DNA of 64,000 nucleotides from Kitasatospora papulosa (GCF_000717245.1 NZ_JNYQ01000004.1:558001-622000), one strand, 5' to 3'. Shown: positions 8,404-16,892, numbered from the stretch's first letter. A program made the numbers and translations. Notes: generated by a model not told the origin, from the letters alone.

Positions 8404-9093
8404 CTAATGTTTCTGCCTCTTCGTGAGCGCCTTCGACGCCTTGATGCGCTTGGGGTCCTCGACGTTTTGAGTCCCAGCACCCTCACCCGGAGTGATTTGC
8501 CATTCTCGGAGCGTCGCTGCGACCTGCTTGAGTTGCTGCGACTCCGGCGGCACGTCGATGTAGAACATAGATTCCATGGCTGGCCTCATGTCACCGCCCC
8601 ACTTCACGACGCCTCTGAGTTCCGCCAGGATGTCGCGGATCACCGTCACCTGGTACGGGTAGAAGTTCCCCGTGGCTCCCAGCGGAAAGCTTTCCGGATA
8701 CAGCGCGAGTGCGGTTCCTGACAGGTGGTTGGACTCGAATTCCGCCCTGACCTCGTGATGGGCGCGGTATCCGACGATCTCGCCGCGCTCGCTATCCAGC
8801 TGGGCGACGTCGTAGTGGAAGCGTTGTGCCAGATAGGCCAGGACCGTTGCGGTGTCTCCTTCACGCAGGGCGACGGTCAGGCCGGTTCCCTGGATGTCAC
8901 AGTCACTGGTGAACGAAGCGCGGTCGGTCGAGATGCTCCAGCCGTTCGCAGAATACGATTGGCGCCACGTGGTATCAGCGGCTACAGCGGTGGCGGGAGC
9001 CAGAAGTGCGCCGCCACCGGAGACCAGGGCGACTCCAGCAGCGACGCCTGTGAGTTGCTTGAGTATGGTACGACGTGAAAGTTCGGTGGTCAT
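8404..9093 (-). CDS. Tat-exported protein resembling an M15 D,D-carboxypeptidase with lost metal ligands
   Basis: A 229-residue protein with a twin-arginine signal (SRRTILKQLTG, then a hydrophobic stretch to about 39). The middle carries the outline of an M15C/VanY-type zinc peptidase: SNHLSGTA at 121-128, then VVKWGGDMRP and ESMFYIDV. In active family members the motifs read SNHxSGTAxD and MHFE; here the expected Asp is Ala130 and the expected second His is Phe177, so two of three zinc ligands appear to be missing. It may bind peptidoglycan or an ion without cleaving. Its ATG overlaps the stop of the membrane-protein gene upstream (ATGA). G+C is low for this genome, which suggests acquisition. 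Confidence 0.6.
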   Translation of the reverse strand: MTTELSRRTILKQLTGVAAGVALVSGGGALLAPATAVAADTTWRQSYSANGWSISTDRASFTSDCDIQGTGLTVALREGDTATVLAYLAQRFHYDVAQLDSERGEIVGYRAHHEVRAEFESNHLSGTALALYPESFPLGATGNFYPYQVTVIRDILAELRGVVKWGGDMRPAMESMFYIDVPPESQQLKQVAATLREWQITPGEGAGTQNVEDPKRIKASKALTKRQKH

Positions 9094-9518
9094 GAGGTCC
9101 CTTCGGAAATGTTTCGTGCCCGCCGGTACAGGAACGCGGCACAGGTCATAGCGACGGCAAGACCGGCCAGCACGTAGACGAACACGTTGATCGATGAGGA
9201 AACATGCTCCACCGTCGATCCGTCGGAATACATACAGGCGTTGCGGAGGGGCCAGAAATCCTGCTTAAGGCTCTCCAACTGGGCGCCGGACGTGTGCCTG
9301 TCCTCGCACAGTTCCGGGAACGGCCCCCCCAGGGTGACGGAGAACCAGCCGTAGCAGTACACGGCCGTAGCCGAAAAACCAAAGATCAGGGCGAGAACCG
9401 CACAGATCCTGGACAGCGAGCGGGGCGGGTTCCTCAGCATGAGAACGATCACCAGGATGCAGGCCGGCACAGCCGCCACACTAAAGAGCAGGAGCAGGCC
9501 CATCAAAGGCGTCGGCAT
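9090..9518 (-). CDS. Hypothetical membrane protein with an external cysteine-containing loop
   Basis: A 142-residue protein that I do not recognise. It has three clear membrane segments (about 5-28, 37-60 and 108-131). The loop between the second and third, about 45 residues and probably extracytoplasmic, contains two Cys (PFPELCEDRHTSG and RNACMYSDGS). It is translationally coupled to the Tat-exported M15-like protein that follows, so the two may work together at the cell surface. It belongs to the low-G+C insert. Confidence 0.65.
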   Translation of the reverse strand: MPTPLMGLLLLFSVAAVPACILVIVLMLRNPPRSLSRICAVLALIFGFSATAVYCYGWFSVTLGGPFPELCEDRHTSGAQLESLKQDFWPLRNACMYSDGSTVEHVSSSINVFVYVLAGLAVAMTCAAFLYRRARNISEGTS

Positions 9519-9754
9519 TGCGTCCCATTCTCCTGATCCGATTCCGCAGACACGCGGAGCAAAGTAGTTTTTCGGTCTCCCGCACCATGTGCTTCACCAT
9601 GGCAGGCAAGTCATCCGGCCTGCCGTTTTCGACGGGTGCGGCCGTGTGCCTCTACTGTCGTCCTAGCTGTGGTGAAGAATGTGCATGTTTAGCGTAAATA
9701 TGCTTCCGTTAGAGTCTGAACAACGGACGCAGCCCGCCGCCCGAGACACCTGCT

Positions 9755-12208
9755 TCAGCGGTTCACTTCCTGGTCGATGAGACGCTGCAGAACTTCGGCG
9801 AATCCCCGATAGAACTCGTCCATTACAGAGTCGGGCTCGTTCCAGGGCTCTTTGAGGAGCGGGCAGTTCCTCTGAATAAGAAGTGCACGCGTCTTTGACA
9901 GCAGGGTATCTTCGATCTGGTCCTCGAGAAATGCCTTTGCCGTCCTCTTGACGCCGTCGGTGGTGTTTCCGAACCTGGCTGCTTTGAAGTCACTAAAACG
10001 CGTCGCGTGACCACCACCAAGCAAAATCTTCCTAAGTTCGGTAACGATGTTTGTGCTGCCCGCCTTCAGCTTAGTCGCGACCGTGAACCCGTCTATGTCC
10101 TCGATCAGGTCGCTGAGCGAGAACGTGGACGCGACGTCGGGCCTGGCCAGCGTCTTCCGGCAGAAGTCCAGCGGGGATGCGTTATCCGAACGACTCCATT
10201 CACCGTAGAACGTGAGCAGGTCTCCACCCCAACTGGCGAGCTCGGCGCGATTCGCATTTCCGACTCCCGCATTCCCCTTAAGGAAATATCCTGCGGCACT
10301 GGCAATCAGGTGGTCCGGGCTGATGGTGACACCCATCGACGGGTCAAGGTACGCCTGATCCCTCGCGCGACCGAGTCCCCGGTCACGCGCGAATTGAATG
10401 AACGCGTTGTCAACATCGCCGAAAAGCAACCCCCAGCGAGAGTCGGTGTACTTGTCCCAGCGCATGAACTGAAGGGACAGTTCGTTCGCGTTACCTTTTC
10501 CGTACGCGACGGCTGCGTCATACACCCTCTGGACGTACGCCATGAACTCATCGACTGATGCACTTCCCGACTGGTTGACTGAGCTCTGCCCGAAGTCGGA
10601 GCCGGGGCGATGTACCACCCGGTCAAGCGCGAAGGTGTCCGCACCCGCAGAGAAGTCGAACTCCTTGATCTGGTTGAATGTCCAGTTTTGCGGAAGAGGA
10701 AATCCGAGGTTGCCGGAGAATCCGTAGGACATACCGGAGACATACGCGTAAGGAACATAGGCACCTGCAGACACGCTTGCGCACACGTTCCTTGAACCGT
10801 ACACGCCAGTGATATATTTGCTGCCACTACTCTTGAGGGCGTCGTTCACGCCGCTGAAGTAGTCGACGATCTTATCCATCTCTGCTTGCGTGGCATCGTA
10901 GTCAACCGCGAAATAGATCACCGTACTCCGATTGAATCCATATCCTTCGGCACGCTCGTGAGCTTTGCGCCCGTGCGAGAACCCGTTGGAGTACGAGAAG
11001 TCTGCTAGTTTCCGCGCATCATACTGCCAGATCGGGATGACGTTCAGGCCGGCGGAGAAGATCGCGTCCAGCTCTCCAGGCTGTATCTCCTTGTTCAGGG
11101 TGCTACCGGCCGGCTCGTCAAGGTAGCGGCCTACTGCGCGGTACTTAGCGGCGTAGAGAGCCTTCGCCCGAGAGGAGGTGATGGTGAAGCGGGTGTCACA
11201 GCAGTTGGCAAACCTGTCGGGGTTGCCGTAAGAAACCAACAATTGGGCCCATGTGTCGAAGTCGGCCTTGCCCGTCTCGCTGATCGCGGAGAAGCTTTGA
11301 AACTTTCTCACCCAACTCGCGAGCTTCGGGCCGAATTCGTAGCTGAAGCTGGCGATGTCGCCACTTGTGTTCGAGGGGCCATTTCCAACACAAGCGGCGG
11401 AGAAAAGCTGCACCCACGTCCCGGAGTCGCCTTCGGCGAGCACATGGTTTCGTAGGCTCGCTTCAGTAGCGGGACCAAAAACGCCATTGGCCGAGCCCTC
11501 GGGAATTCCCGACTCATACTGGATCCCCTTCATCAGGGCCTGCTGCACGTCACGGGAGAAGAACCCATCACACGGGCCGATGAAAAAGGTCGACTTTTCC
11601 CAGTACATGCGGTTGAGCCACCGCTGCATGAGGCGAATCTGCTCAAGTCCACCGGACTGGAATTTATAGGCATCCATGGTGAGCAGGGCCTTGAAAACTT
11701 TGGCCGGAAGGAAGGGGCCGATCTTTTCCGGCGGAAGATCGATGTCTTCCATCATTGTCTTGAAGCCGAACAAAGTGGCGTTGGACATCTCCCCGTCGAT
11801 GGCACCGCCGGTGTAACCCTTACACCAAAGGCCACACTGGATGATCTTGACTATGTTCTTGTTCGACTCGCCAACCTTAATGTCCCCCCTAGCGGCCAAC
11901 GTAGACAAAGTCGTGGGACCAAAGGCGTTGGAAAGCACTGCAATCCCGAGTTCATGCTGCAACGCCCGTGTCAGGGAGTACATGGTGTTCCATCCGGTCT
12001 TCCCGTCCTCCGTCACAGCGTTATAGCCGGCGACACTCTTGTACGTCGCGTTAACCCACTTCTGGGCTTGAAGTACCATTTCATCAACCATGGCGGCAAT
12101 CCGCTCCTTCGATTCTTCGATATATCCGGGAAATGGGGAATCGAACCGGTCACGACGAACGACCTGGCAGTACTCACAGCAATCTACCGGACCGGACGAT
12201 GTGCACAT
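9755..12208 (-). CDS. Large protein with peptidoglycan-binding-like regions and an Rv2525c-like (DUF1906) glycoside-hydrolase-like domain
   Basis: Up to 817 residues. The N-terminal 40% contains repeated peptidoglycan-binding-like stretches (FGPTTLSTLAARG, GAIDGEMSNATLFG, GVFGPATEASLRNHV). Residues about 350-560 match the DUF1906/Rv2525c-like TIM-barrel family (GRYLDEP, ELDAIFSAGLNVIPIWQ, IYFAVDYDATQAEMD, YITGVYGS), linked to cell-wall glycan processing. The last 250 residues are helical and unrecognised. No signal peptide or membrane segment is visible, which is odd for a wall enzyme. The start is uncertain: the ATG at 12208 lacks a ribosome site and opens with four Cys (C2, C10, C11, C14), while the ATG at 12091 has AAGGAG 12 bases upstream. 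Codon use is AT-richer than in its neighbours. Confidence 0.7.
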   Translation of the reverse strand: MCTSSGPVDCCEYCQVVRRDRFDSPFPGYIEESKERIAAMVDEMVLQAQKWVNATYKSVAGYNAVTEDGKTGWNTMYSLTRALQHELGIAVLSNAFGPTTLSTLAARGDIKVGESNKNIVKIIQCGLWCKGYTGGAIDGEMSNATLFGFKTMMEDIDLPPEKIGPFLPAKVFKALLTMDAYKFQSGGLEQIRLMQRWLNRMYWEKSTFFIGPCDGFFSRDVQQALMKGIQYESGIPEGSANGVFGPATEASLRNHVLAEGDSGTWVQLFSAACVGNGPSNTSGDIASFSYEFGPKLASWVRKFQSFSAISETGKADFDTWAQLLVSYGNPDRFANCCDTRFTITSSRAKALYAAKYRAVGRYLDEPAGSTLNKEIQPGELDAIFSAGLNVIPIWQYDARKLADFSYSNGFSHGRKAHERAEGYGFNRSTVIYFAVDYDATQAEMDKIVDYFSGVNDALKSSGSKYITGVYGSRNVCASVSAGAYVPYAYVSGMSYGFSGNLGFPLPQNWTFNQIKEFDFSAGADTFALDRVVHRPGSDFGQSSVNQSGSASVDEFMAYVQRVYDAAVAYGKGNANELSLQFMRWDKYTDSRWGLLFGDVDNAFIQFARDRGLGRARDQAYLDPSMGVTISPDHLIASAAGYFLKGNAGVGNANRAELASWGGDLLTFYGEWSRSDNASPLDFCRKTLARPDVASTFSLSDLIEDIDGFTVATKLKAGSTNIVTELRKILLGGGHATRFSDFKAARFGNTTDGVKRTAKAFLEDQIEDTLLSKTRALLIQRNCPLLKEPWNEPDSVMDEFYRGFAEVLQRLIDQEVNR

Positions 12209-12277
12209 GGAAACTTTGGCTTAAACAAGCGAGGTGCGGTCCAGTTTTCGTGCGCATTGCCGCCAATCAAATGACGC

Positions 12278-12298
12278 TTAGACCTCGTAACACGATCA
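12278..12298. repeat. Right arm of the 21-bp inverted repeat; probable IS5-type terminal repeat
   Basis: CTTAGACCTCGTAACACGATC abuts the stop codon of the decayed transposase (TGA at 12296-12298, minus strand), the position of an IS end. It pairs with 8271-8291 in inverted orientation. Confidence 0.6.
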
Positions 12299-12655
12299 TG
12301 GTCGGGTCTTCTTGAAGCGTCGGTAGCAGATGAGGCTGCAGGCGAGGGAGATGAAGGCGTCGTGGAGTTCGGTGCGGCGTTCCCAGCGGATGGCGAGGCG
12401 TTTGAAGCAGTGGTGCAGGACGAAAGTCTGCTCGGTGACGTAGCGCGGCTTGCTCAGGCCCTTGATGTTCGGTGATCCTTGCGGGAGATGGCGGGCAGGA
12501 TTCGCCGGTGACCCAGCTCGTCGCGGTTGGCGTTGGAGTCGTAGACCTTGTCACCAAGCAGAGCCTCGGGCCGCCTGCGGGGCCGGCCGGGGCAGCCCGC
12601 GACGGGTGGGATGCCGTCGACGAGGGCGAGGAGCAGTGGGCGAGGAAACAGGAGG
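12296..12655 (-). pseudogene. IS5-family transposase remnant, 5'-truncated and frameshifted
   Basis: Two frames together give the C-terminal part of an IS5-type DDE transposase. About 12475-12640 reads LVDGIPPVAGCPGRPRRRPE, then LLGDKVYDSNANRDELGHRR; a frameshift near 12470 leads into GLSKPRYVTEQTFVLHHCFK and a second stretch RWERRTELHDAFISLACSLI, ending RRFKKTRP. The conserved final Glu region (TELHDAF) is present, but the N-terminus and upstream IS end are missing. The right part of the remnant runs directly into a lipoprotein signal sequence, so the truncated IS lies inside another gene. Confidence 0.85.
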
Positions 12656-12754
12656 AGAATTTTCACTGTTCGAGCATCCGACGGCCAGGGTGGCAGCAAG
12701 CAATGCTGCGCCCCAGAGTCTGAGGCGCAGCACGCTGCCACTAGTTACAGGCAC
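12640..12754 (-). pseudogene. N-terminal fragment of a lipoprotein gene interrupted by the IS remnant
   Basis: Reading from GTG 12754 on the minus strand gives MPVTSGSVLRLRLWGAALLA followed by ATLAVGCSNSENSPPVS: a charged start, a hydrophobic core and a lipobox (LAVGC). After about 38 codons the sequence becomes transposase sequence in another frame. No ribosome site precedes the GTG and a stop codon lies directly before it, so the original start is uncertain. Confidence 0.5.
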
Positions 12755-12803
12755 CTATTTTGAGGTAGCTGCCAGAGGCGCGTGACAACCCTCGCCGACT
12801 GGG

Positions 12804-13337
12804 CTAGTTACACGAGAAGACATATTCGTCAGTGTAGTTGATGTAAAGACTCGAGGAACTGGTCCCCATTTTGGCAGTCACCGGCGCACAGACGAAAGCG
12901 GAAACGTATACCGGTCCCGCGTACTGACTGAAATTCCCTGAGTCAGTGGCGCAACCAGTGCCACCCGCCTTGCAAGCCTTCAGATACATGTACCTCGAGA
13001 CTCCGACGTTATTGTCAAGGATCACGCAGCCCTTTCCGCTGTTCTGGTAGGAGAACAAGGTTGCCAGTCGCTCGCTAGGGGCAGTGCCCACAGGAAGCGG
13101 TATCCCCTTGTTCAGCACATAGCCGGCGCCGCACACATTCGCGGCAGCGGCCACGGCCTGAGGGTCAGCTTGGGCAATGGCACGAGTCACAGAATCCGCG
13201 CCCCTGGCGATCTGCAGTTCGGACACACCCACCACGGTATTGCGACCCTCCTCAGCGAAGGCCTGCGGTGCGGCGAGGGTAAATATTGCAATTACGGCAA
13301 GCGTGGCACACACGGTGGATCTGACTCTGCTGAACAT
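12804..13337 (-). CDS. Small secreted protein of unknown function
   Basis: A 177-residue protein with a classical signal peptide (about 1-28, ending TLAAPQAFAEE). The mature chain holds seven or so Cys, including AANVCGAGYVLNKGIPLP, KGCVILDNN, LKACKAGGTGCATDSG, FVCAPV and a C-terminal SCN, a pattern expected for a disulfide-stabilised extracellular protein. I do not recognise the family; secreted Cys-rich Streptomyces proteins of this size include inhibitors and small adhesins, but no motif decides. It lies in the lower-G+C insert. Confidence 0.8.
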   Translation of the reverse strand: MFSRVRSTVCATLAVIAIFTLAAPQAFAEEGRNTVVGVSELQIARGADSVTRAIAQADPQAVAAAANVCGAGYVLNKGIPLPVGTAPSERLATLFSYQNSGKGCVILDNNVGVSRYMYLKACKAGGTGCATDSGNFSQYAGPVYVSAFVCAPVTAKMGTSSSSLYINYTDEYVFSCN

Positions 13338-14185
13338 TGAGCATCCTTAGTCTGGAATCAGGGAAAGGTGACAACACATTCACCGAACCGGATCGCTTAC
13401 GCACTCTCTGTAGTCGTTAGAAATCTATGCGAGAAGCCTTGGGCTAGTAAGGGTCTGGTCCAGCCATTGGTCACTTCAGGGCGCTCCAGACGCCCGGACC
13501 AGAGCGAGCGCCGCCGCAATGTGCACATAAAGTGACCAGAAGACCGACGTGAGACCTACCCTGCCTGCACTGTGCCCTTCAGCACAGCGCCTCCATCAAT
13601 GCGGCCATATCGTGACGGATCAGAGGAGGGAGAGGGCTCGGAACCGTCGTTGCACTGTCCACCCACGTCTCGAAATTCCTCTGGGTAGACCCCCGACCTG
13701 TGTGTTATGGAGATTCCAGTCTGCTCAGCTCAGCGCCTAGCCCTCGAGGCCCCCGCCTGGCGAGTGGAGGCTTAACGCTTGCGCCAGGCTGATCGAGCAG
13801 TGCACGCACTGGCGCGAAGATTCCGATGTCTCAATCGGAACAGGGCTACTTCCCTTGACGTCCTGCAGGCACTCGAAGGGGACGACCTCCTCGAAGGTTC
13901 GACAGGTGCGGCCTCCGTCATCATGCTCGGCGCACGCGGTGGCGTCGCCGGAGGCTGCGGCGATGGAAGGATTGATCGAGAAGGCTCCCTCCCGGAGGCC
14001 CTGAAACCTGCGCCCTGGAGCCGGAGCCGCGATCCGGCCGGGCCCCAGATATTGACATGGCTACGACACATACCACTGATCGCGTGCCTCTATCAATACT
14101 TGCGACGTGACCGATTTCCTTGATCAATGGGAATGTGCGACTCTGCTCAGGTCCAACCCCAAGCAACACAGGAGTACCCCGAATC
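13338..14185. other. Right junction of the oxyR/ahpC insert, no confident gene
   Basis: About 850 bp holding several strong inverted repeats. These are TCTGGTCC/GGACCAGA (13454-13461 with 13496-13503), TGGTCACTT/AAGTGACCA (13468-13476 with 13530-13538) and GCCTGGCG/CGCCAGGC (13755-13762 with 13782-13789). Open frames of 60-114 codons exist but have no motif or ribosome site. The last 120 bp should hold the ahpC promoter and OxyR site; CTATCAAT and TTGATCAAT elements lie at about 14090-14125. Confidence 0.5.
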
Positions 14186-14737
14186 ATGCTCACCGTTGGT
14201 GACAAGTTCCCCGAATTCGAACTGACTGCTTGCGTCTCCCTGGAGAAGGGCAAGGAGTTCGAGACCATCACCCACAAGACGTATGAGGGTTGGAAAGTGA
14301 TCTTCGCGTGGCCGAAGGACTTCACCTTCGTGTGCCCCACCGAGATCGCCGCCTTCGGCAAGCTGAACGACGAGTTCGCCGACCGTGACGCTCAGGTCCT
14401 CGGCTTCTCCGGCGACTCCGAGTTCGTGCACCACGCCTGGCGCAAGGACCACCCGGACCTGACCGACCTGCCCTTCCCGATGCTGGCCGACTCGAAGCAC
14501 GAGCTCATGCGTGACCTCGGCATCGAGGGCGAGGACGGCTTCGCCCAGCGCGCCGTCTTCATCGTCGACCAGAACAACGAGATCCAGTTCACGATGGTGA
14601 CCGCCGGTTCCGTGGGCCGTAACCCCAAGGAGGTCCTGCGGGTCCTCGACGCCCTGCAGACCGACGAGCTCTGCCCCTGCAACTGGACCAAGGGCGAGAA
14701 CACCCTCGACCCGGTCGCCCTCCTCTCCGGCGAGTGA
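14186..14737 (+). CDS. ahpC: Alkyl hydroperoxide reductase, peroxiredoxin subunit
   Basis: A 183-residue 2-Cys peroxiredoxin that reduces H2O2 and organic peroxides. The peroxidatic Cys is in DFTFVCPTE (Cys50), and the resolving Cys region is DELCPCNW near the C-terminus, where two Cys lie two residues apart. Start: ATG 14186 with a CAGGAG ribosome site 10 bases upstream. It is followed 12 bp later by ahpD, which supplies reducing power, and is an expected OxyR target. Its upstream region is no longer shared with oxyR because of the insert. Confidence 0.97.
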   Translation: MLTVGDKFPEFELTACVSLEKGKEFETITHKTYEGWKVIFAWPKDFTFVCPTEIAAFGKLNDEFADRDAQVLGFSGDSEFVHHAWRKDHPDLTDLPFPMLADSKHELMRDLGIEGEDGFAQRAVFIVDQNNEIQFTMVTAGSVGRNPKEVLRVLDALQTDELCPCNWTKGENTLDPVALLSGE

Positions 14738-14749
14738 GCTGATACCCAC

Positions 14750-15286
14750 ATGGCACTCGACGAACTGAAGTCCGCCATACCGGACTTCGCCAAGGACCTG
14801 AAGCTGAACCTCGGTTCGGTCATCGGCAACAGCGAGCTTCCCCAGCAGCAGCTGTGGGGCACCGTCCTGGCCTGCGCGATCGCCTCGCGTTCGCCGAAGG
14901 TGCTGCGCGAGCTGGAGCCGGAGGCCAAGGCCAACCTCTCCGCCGAGGCGTACACCGCGGCGAAGTCGGCAGCGGCGATCATGGCGATGAACAACGTCTT
15001 CTACCGCACCCGGCACCTGCTGTCGGACCCCGAGTACGGGAACCTCCGTGCCGGCCTGCGGATGAACGTCATCGGCAAGCCGGGTGTGGAGAAGGTCGAC
15101 TTCGAGCTGTGGTCGCTCGCCGTCTCCGCGATCAACGGCTGCGGCCAGTGCCTCGACTCGCACGAGCAGGTGCTGCGCAAGGCCGGTGTCGACCGCGAGA
15201 CCGTCCAGGAAGCCGTCAAGATCGCTTCGGTGATCCAGGCGGTCGGTGTGACCCTCGATTCCGAGGACGTGCTCGCGGGGCAGTGA
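14750..15286 (+). CDS. ahpD: Alkyl hydroperoxidase AhpD
   Basis: A 178-residue AhpD-fold protein. The catalytic CxxC with downstream His is visible as NGCGQCLDSHEQ (Cys131, Cys134, His138), with Glu119 in the preceding helix (FELWSLAVSAIN). In actinobacteria AhpD hands electrons from a lipoamide or thioredoxin system to AhpC in place of AhpF. It is the second gene of ahpCD and is followed by a strong terminator. Confidence 0.96.
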   Translation: MALDELKSAIPDFAKDLKLNLGSVIGNSELPQQQLWGTVLACAIASRSPKVLRELEPEAKANLSAEAYTAAKSAAAIMAMNNVFYRTRHLLSDPEYGNLRAGLRMNVIGKPGVEKVDFELWSLAVSAINGCGQCLDSHEQVLRKAGVDRETVQEAVKIASVIQAVGVTLDSEDVLAGQ

Positions 15287-15307
15287 CCCGCAGTACATTT
15301 GTACGGG

Positions 15308-15345
15308 AAGGGCCCCGTCGACGACCGACCGTCGGCGGGGCCCTT
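15308..15345 (+). terminator. Rho-independent-type terminator after ahpCD
   Basis: AAGGGCCCCG pairs with CGGGGCCCTT around an 18-base loop that has further pairing, followed by a short T-rich stretch (CTTCTTCAT). It lies 22 bp after the ahpD stop. Confidence 0.85.
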
Positions 15346-15425
15346 CTTCATGTCCGCGTCTCCTGACGTCCACGCCCGGCGCGGACGGTCCGGCCGCCTC
15401 CCGGCGCCCGGACCGTCGTGACGTC

Positions 15426-16826
15426 CTACTGCTTCCGGTCGTCCGGGGCGGCGCCCTCGCCGCCGTGGTCGTCCGCGGAAACGGCCGCCGGGGCGTCCCC
15501 GGCGGCGGGCGGCTCCTTCGCCGGCATGGCCGACAGGGCGGTGGCTCCGTACGGTCCGGGGCCCTGGAGCACGGCCGGGTCCTGCCCGTAGGAACGCAGA
15601 TAGCCGACCACCGTGTTGGTCACCGCGACCAGGGGCACGGCGACGACGGCGCCGCCGATGCCCGCGATCATGCCGCCGGCCGCGACGGACAGCACCACGG
15701 CCAGCGGGTGGACGCGCACCGCCCGGCCGAGGATGAAGGGCTGCAGGATGTGACCCTCGATCTGCTGCACCGCGAGGACCACGATGAGCACCATCAGGGC
15801 GGTGAACACGCCCTGGGTGACGAGTGCGACGACCACGGCGAGGGCGCCGGAGACCACGGCGCCGACCAGCGGGATGAAGGCGAAGAGGAAGATGAAGACG
15901 GCGAGCGGGACCGCCATCGGCACATCGAGGAAGTAGATCCCGAGCCCGATGAAGATCGCGTCGATCAGGGCGACGATCACCGTGCCCCGGACGTAGGCGG
16001 TCAGTGTCCGCCAGGCACGCGGCCCGGCGCCCGCGACGCCCGGCCTGGCCTGGGCCGGCACGAGCTTGAGCACCCACTGCCAGATGCGCTTGCCGTCGTA
16101 CAGCAGGAAGAGCGTCGAGAACATCGCCAGCAGCAGCCCGGTGAGGACCTCGACCATCACCGTGACGCCCTGGAGCCCGGCGGAGGTGATCTCCTCGGTG
16201 TTGGTGCCGATGGTGTCGCTGAGGTTCTTCGCGATGTCGTTGATCTGCGACTCGGTGACATGGAACGGGCTGTCCAGGAGCCAGCGCTTCAGCTCGTCGA
16301 TACCGTCACGGACCCGGTCGGACAGCGTGTCCAGGTTGTCCATGACCTGCCACACCACGAACCAGCCGACCAGGCCCATGATGACGAAGCCGAGCACGGC
16401 GGTGACCGCGGTGGCCAGCCCGCGCGGCAGCCCGAGACGCCGCAGGCGGACGACGGTCGGCTGGAGCAGCGCCGTCACCAGCAGGGCGGCGACGAAGGCC
16501 AGGACGACCAGCTGGATGGCGCTGATGACGCGCATCAGGATCCAGAGGGTGCCCGCCAGGACCAGCAGCCGCCAGCCCGCCTCGGCCGCGACACGCATCC
16601 CCCAGGGGATCGCCGACACCGGGTCGGGTCTCGCCGCCACGTCGGGGGCGTAGGAGGGGGGACGCGGTACCTGTTCGGCGGCCACCGTGGAGAGCGTCGA
16701 CGACGAGCCGCTCACGGCGTTCTCGTCGGCACGGCGCTCGTCCTCGGCGCGGCGTTCTTCCAGTCGCGCCCCGATCTCGGTGAGTTCGGCGCCCAGCCGA
16801 CCGAGCCACCCCGGAAGTTTTGACAT
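15426..16826 (-). CDS. AI-2E family (PerM/TqsA-like) membrane permease
   Basis: A 466-residue protein with about eight membrane segments arranged as in the AI-2E transporter family (formerly UPF0118): paired N-terminal helices, a long periplasmic-type segment (about 185-260), and a C-terminal block with the signature GRAVRVHPLAVVLSVAAGG. The N-terminal 110 residues are charged and probably cytoplasmic. The start is ATG 16826 with GGAAGG upstream; longer in-frame extensions lack a ribosome site. Members export small molecules or exchange ions; the substrate here is unknown. Confidence 0.9.
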   Translation of the reverse strand: MSKLPGWLGRLGAELTEIGARLEERRAEDERRADENAVSGSSSTLSTVAAEQVPRPPSYAPDVAARPDPVSAIPWGMRVAAEAGWRLLVLAGTLWILMRVISAIQLVVLAFVAALLVTALLQPTVVRLRRLGLPRGLATAVTAVLGFVIMGLVGWFVVWQVMDNLDTLSDRVRDGIDELKRWLLDSPFHVTESQINDIAKNLSDTIGTNTEEITSAGLQGVTVMVEVLTGLLLAMFSTLFLLYDGKRIWQWVLKLVPAQARPGVAGAGPRAWRTLTAYVRGTVIVALIDAIFIGLGIYFLDVPMAVPLAVFIFLFAFIPLVGAVVSGALAVVVALVTQGVFTALMVLIVVLAVQQIEGHILQPFILGRAVRVHPLAVVLSVAAGGMIAGIGGAVVAVPLVAVTNTVVGYLRSYGQDPAVLQGPGPYGATALSAMPAKEPPAAGDAPAAVSADDHGGEGAAPDDRKQ

Positions 16827-16892
16827 GGATCTTTTCCTTCCCCCGTTCACTCCCCGCACGCCCCCGGAGATGTCCGGATCGACCGTACACGC

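Noticed and set aside
12130..12150. GGGAATCGAACCGG resembling the T-arm of a minus-strand tRNA, a possible attachment-site remnant.
   Set aside because: No acceptor stem, anticodon arm or CCA can be found around it, and it falls inside the reading frame of the glycoside-hydrolase-like gene.
13549..14123. Open frames of about 60-115 codons between the small secreted protein and ahpC.
   Set aside because: They lack motifs and ribosome sites, and overlap inverted repeats; treated as non-coding.
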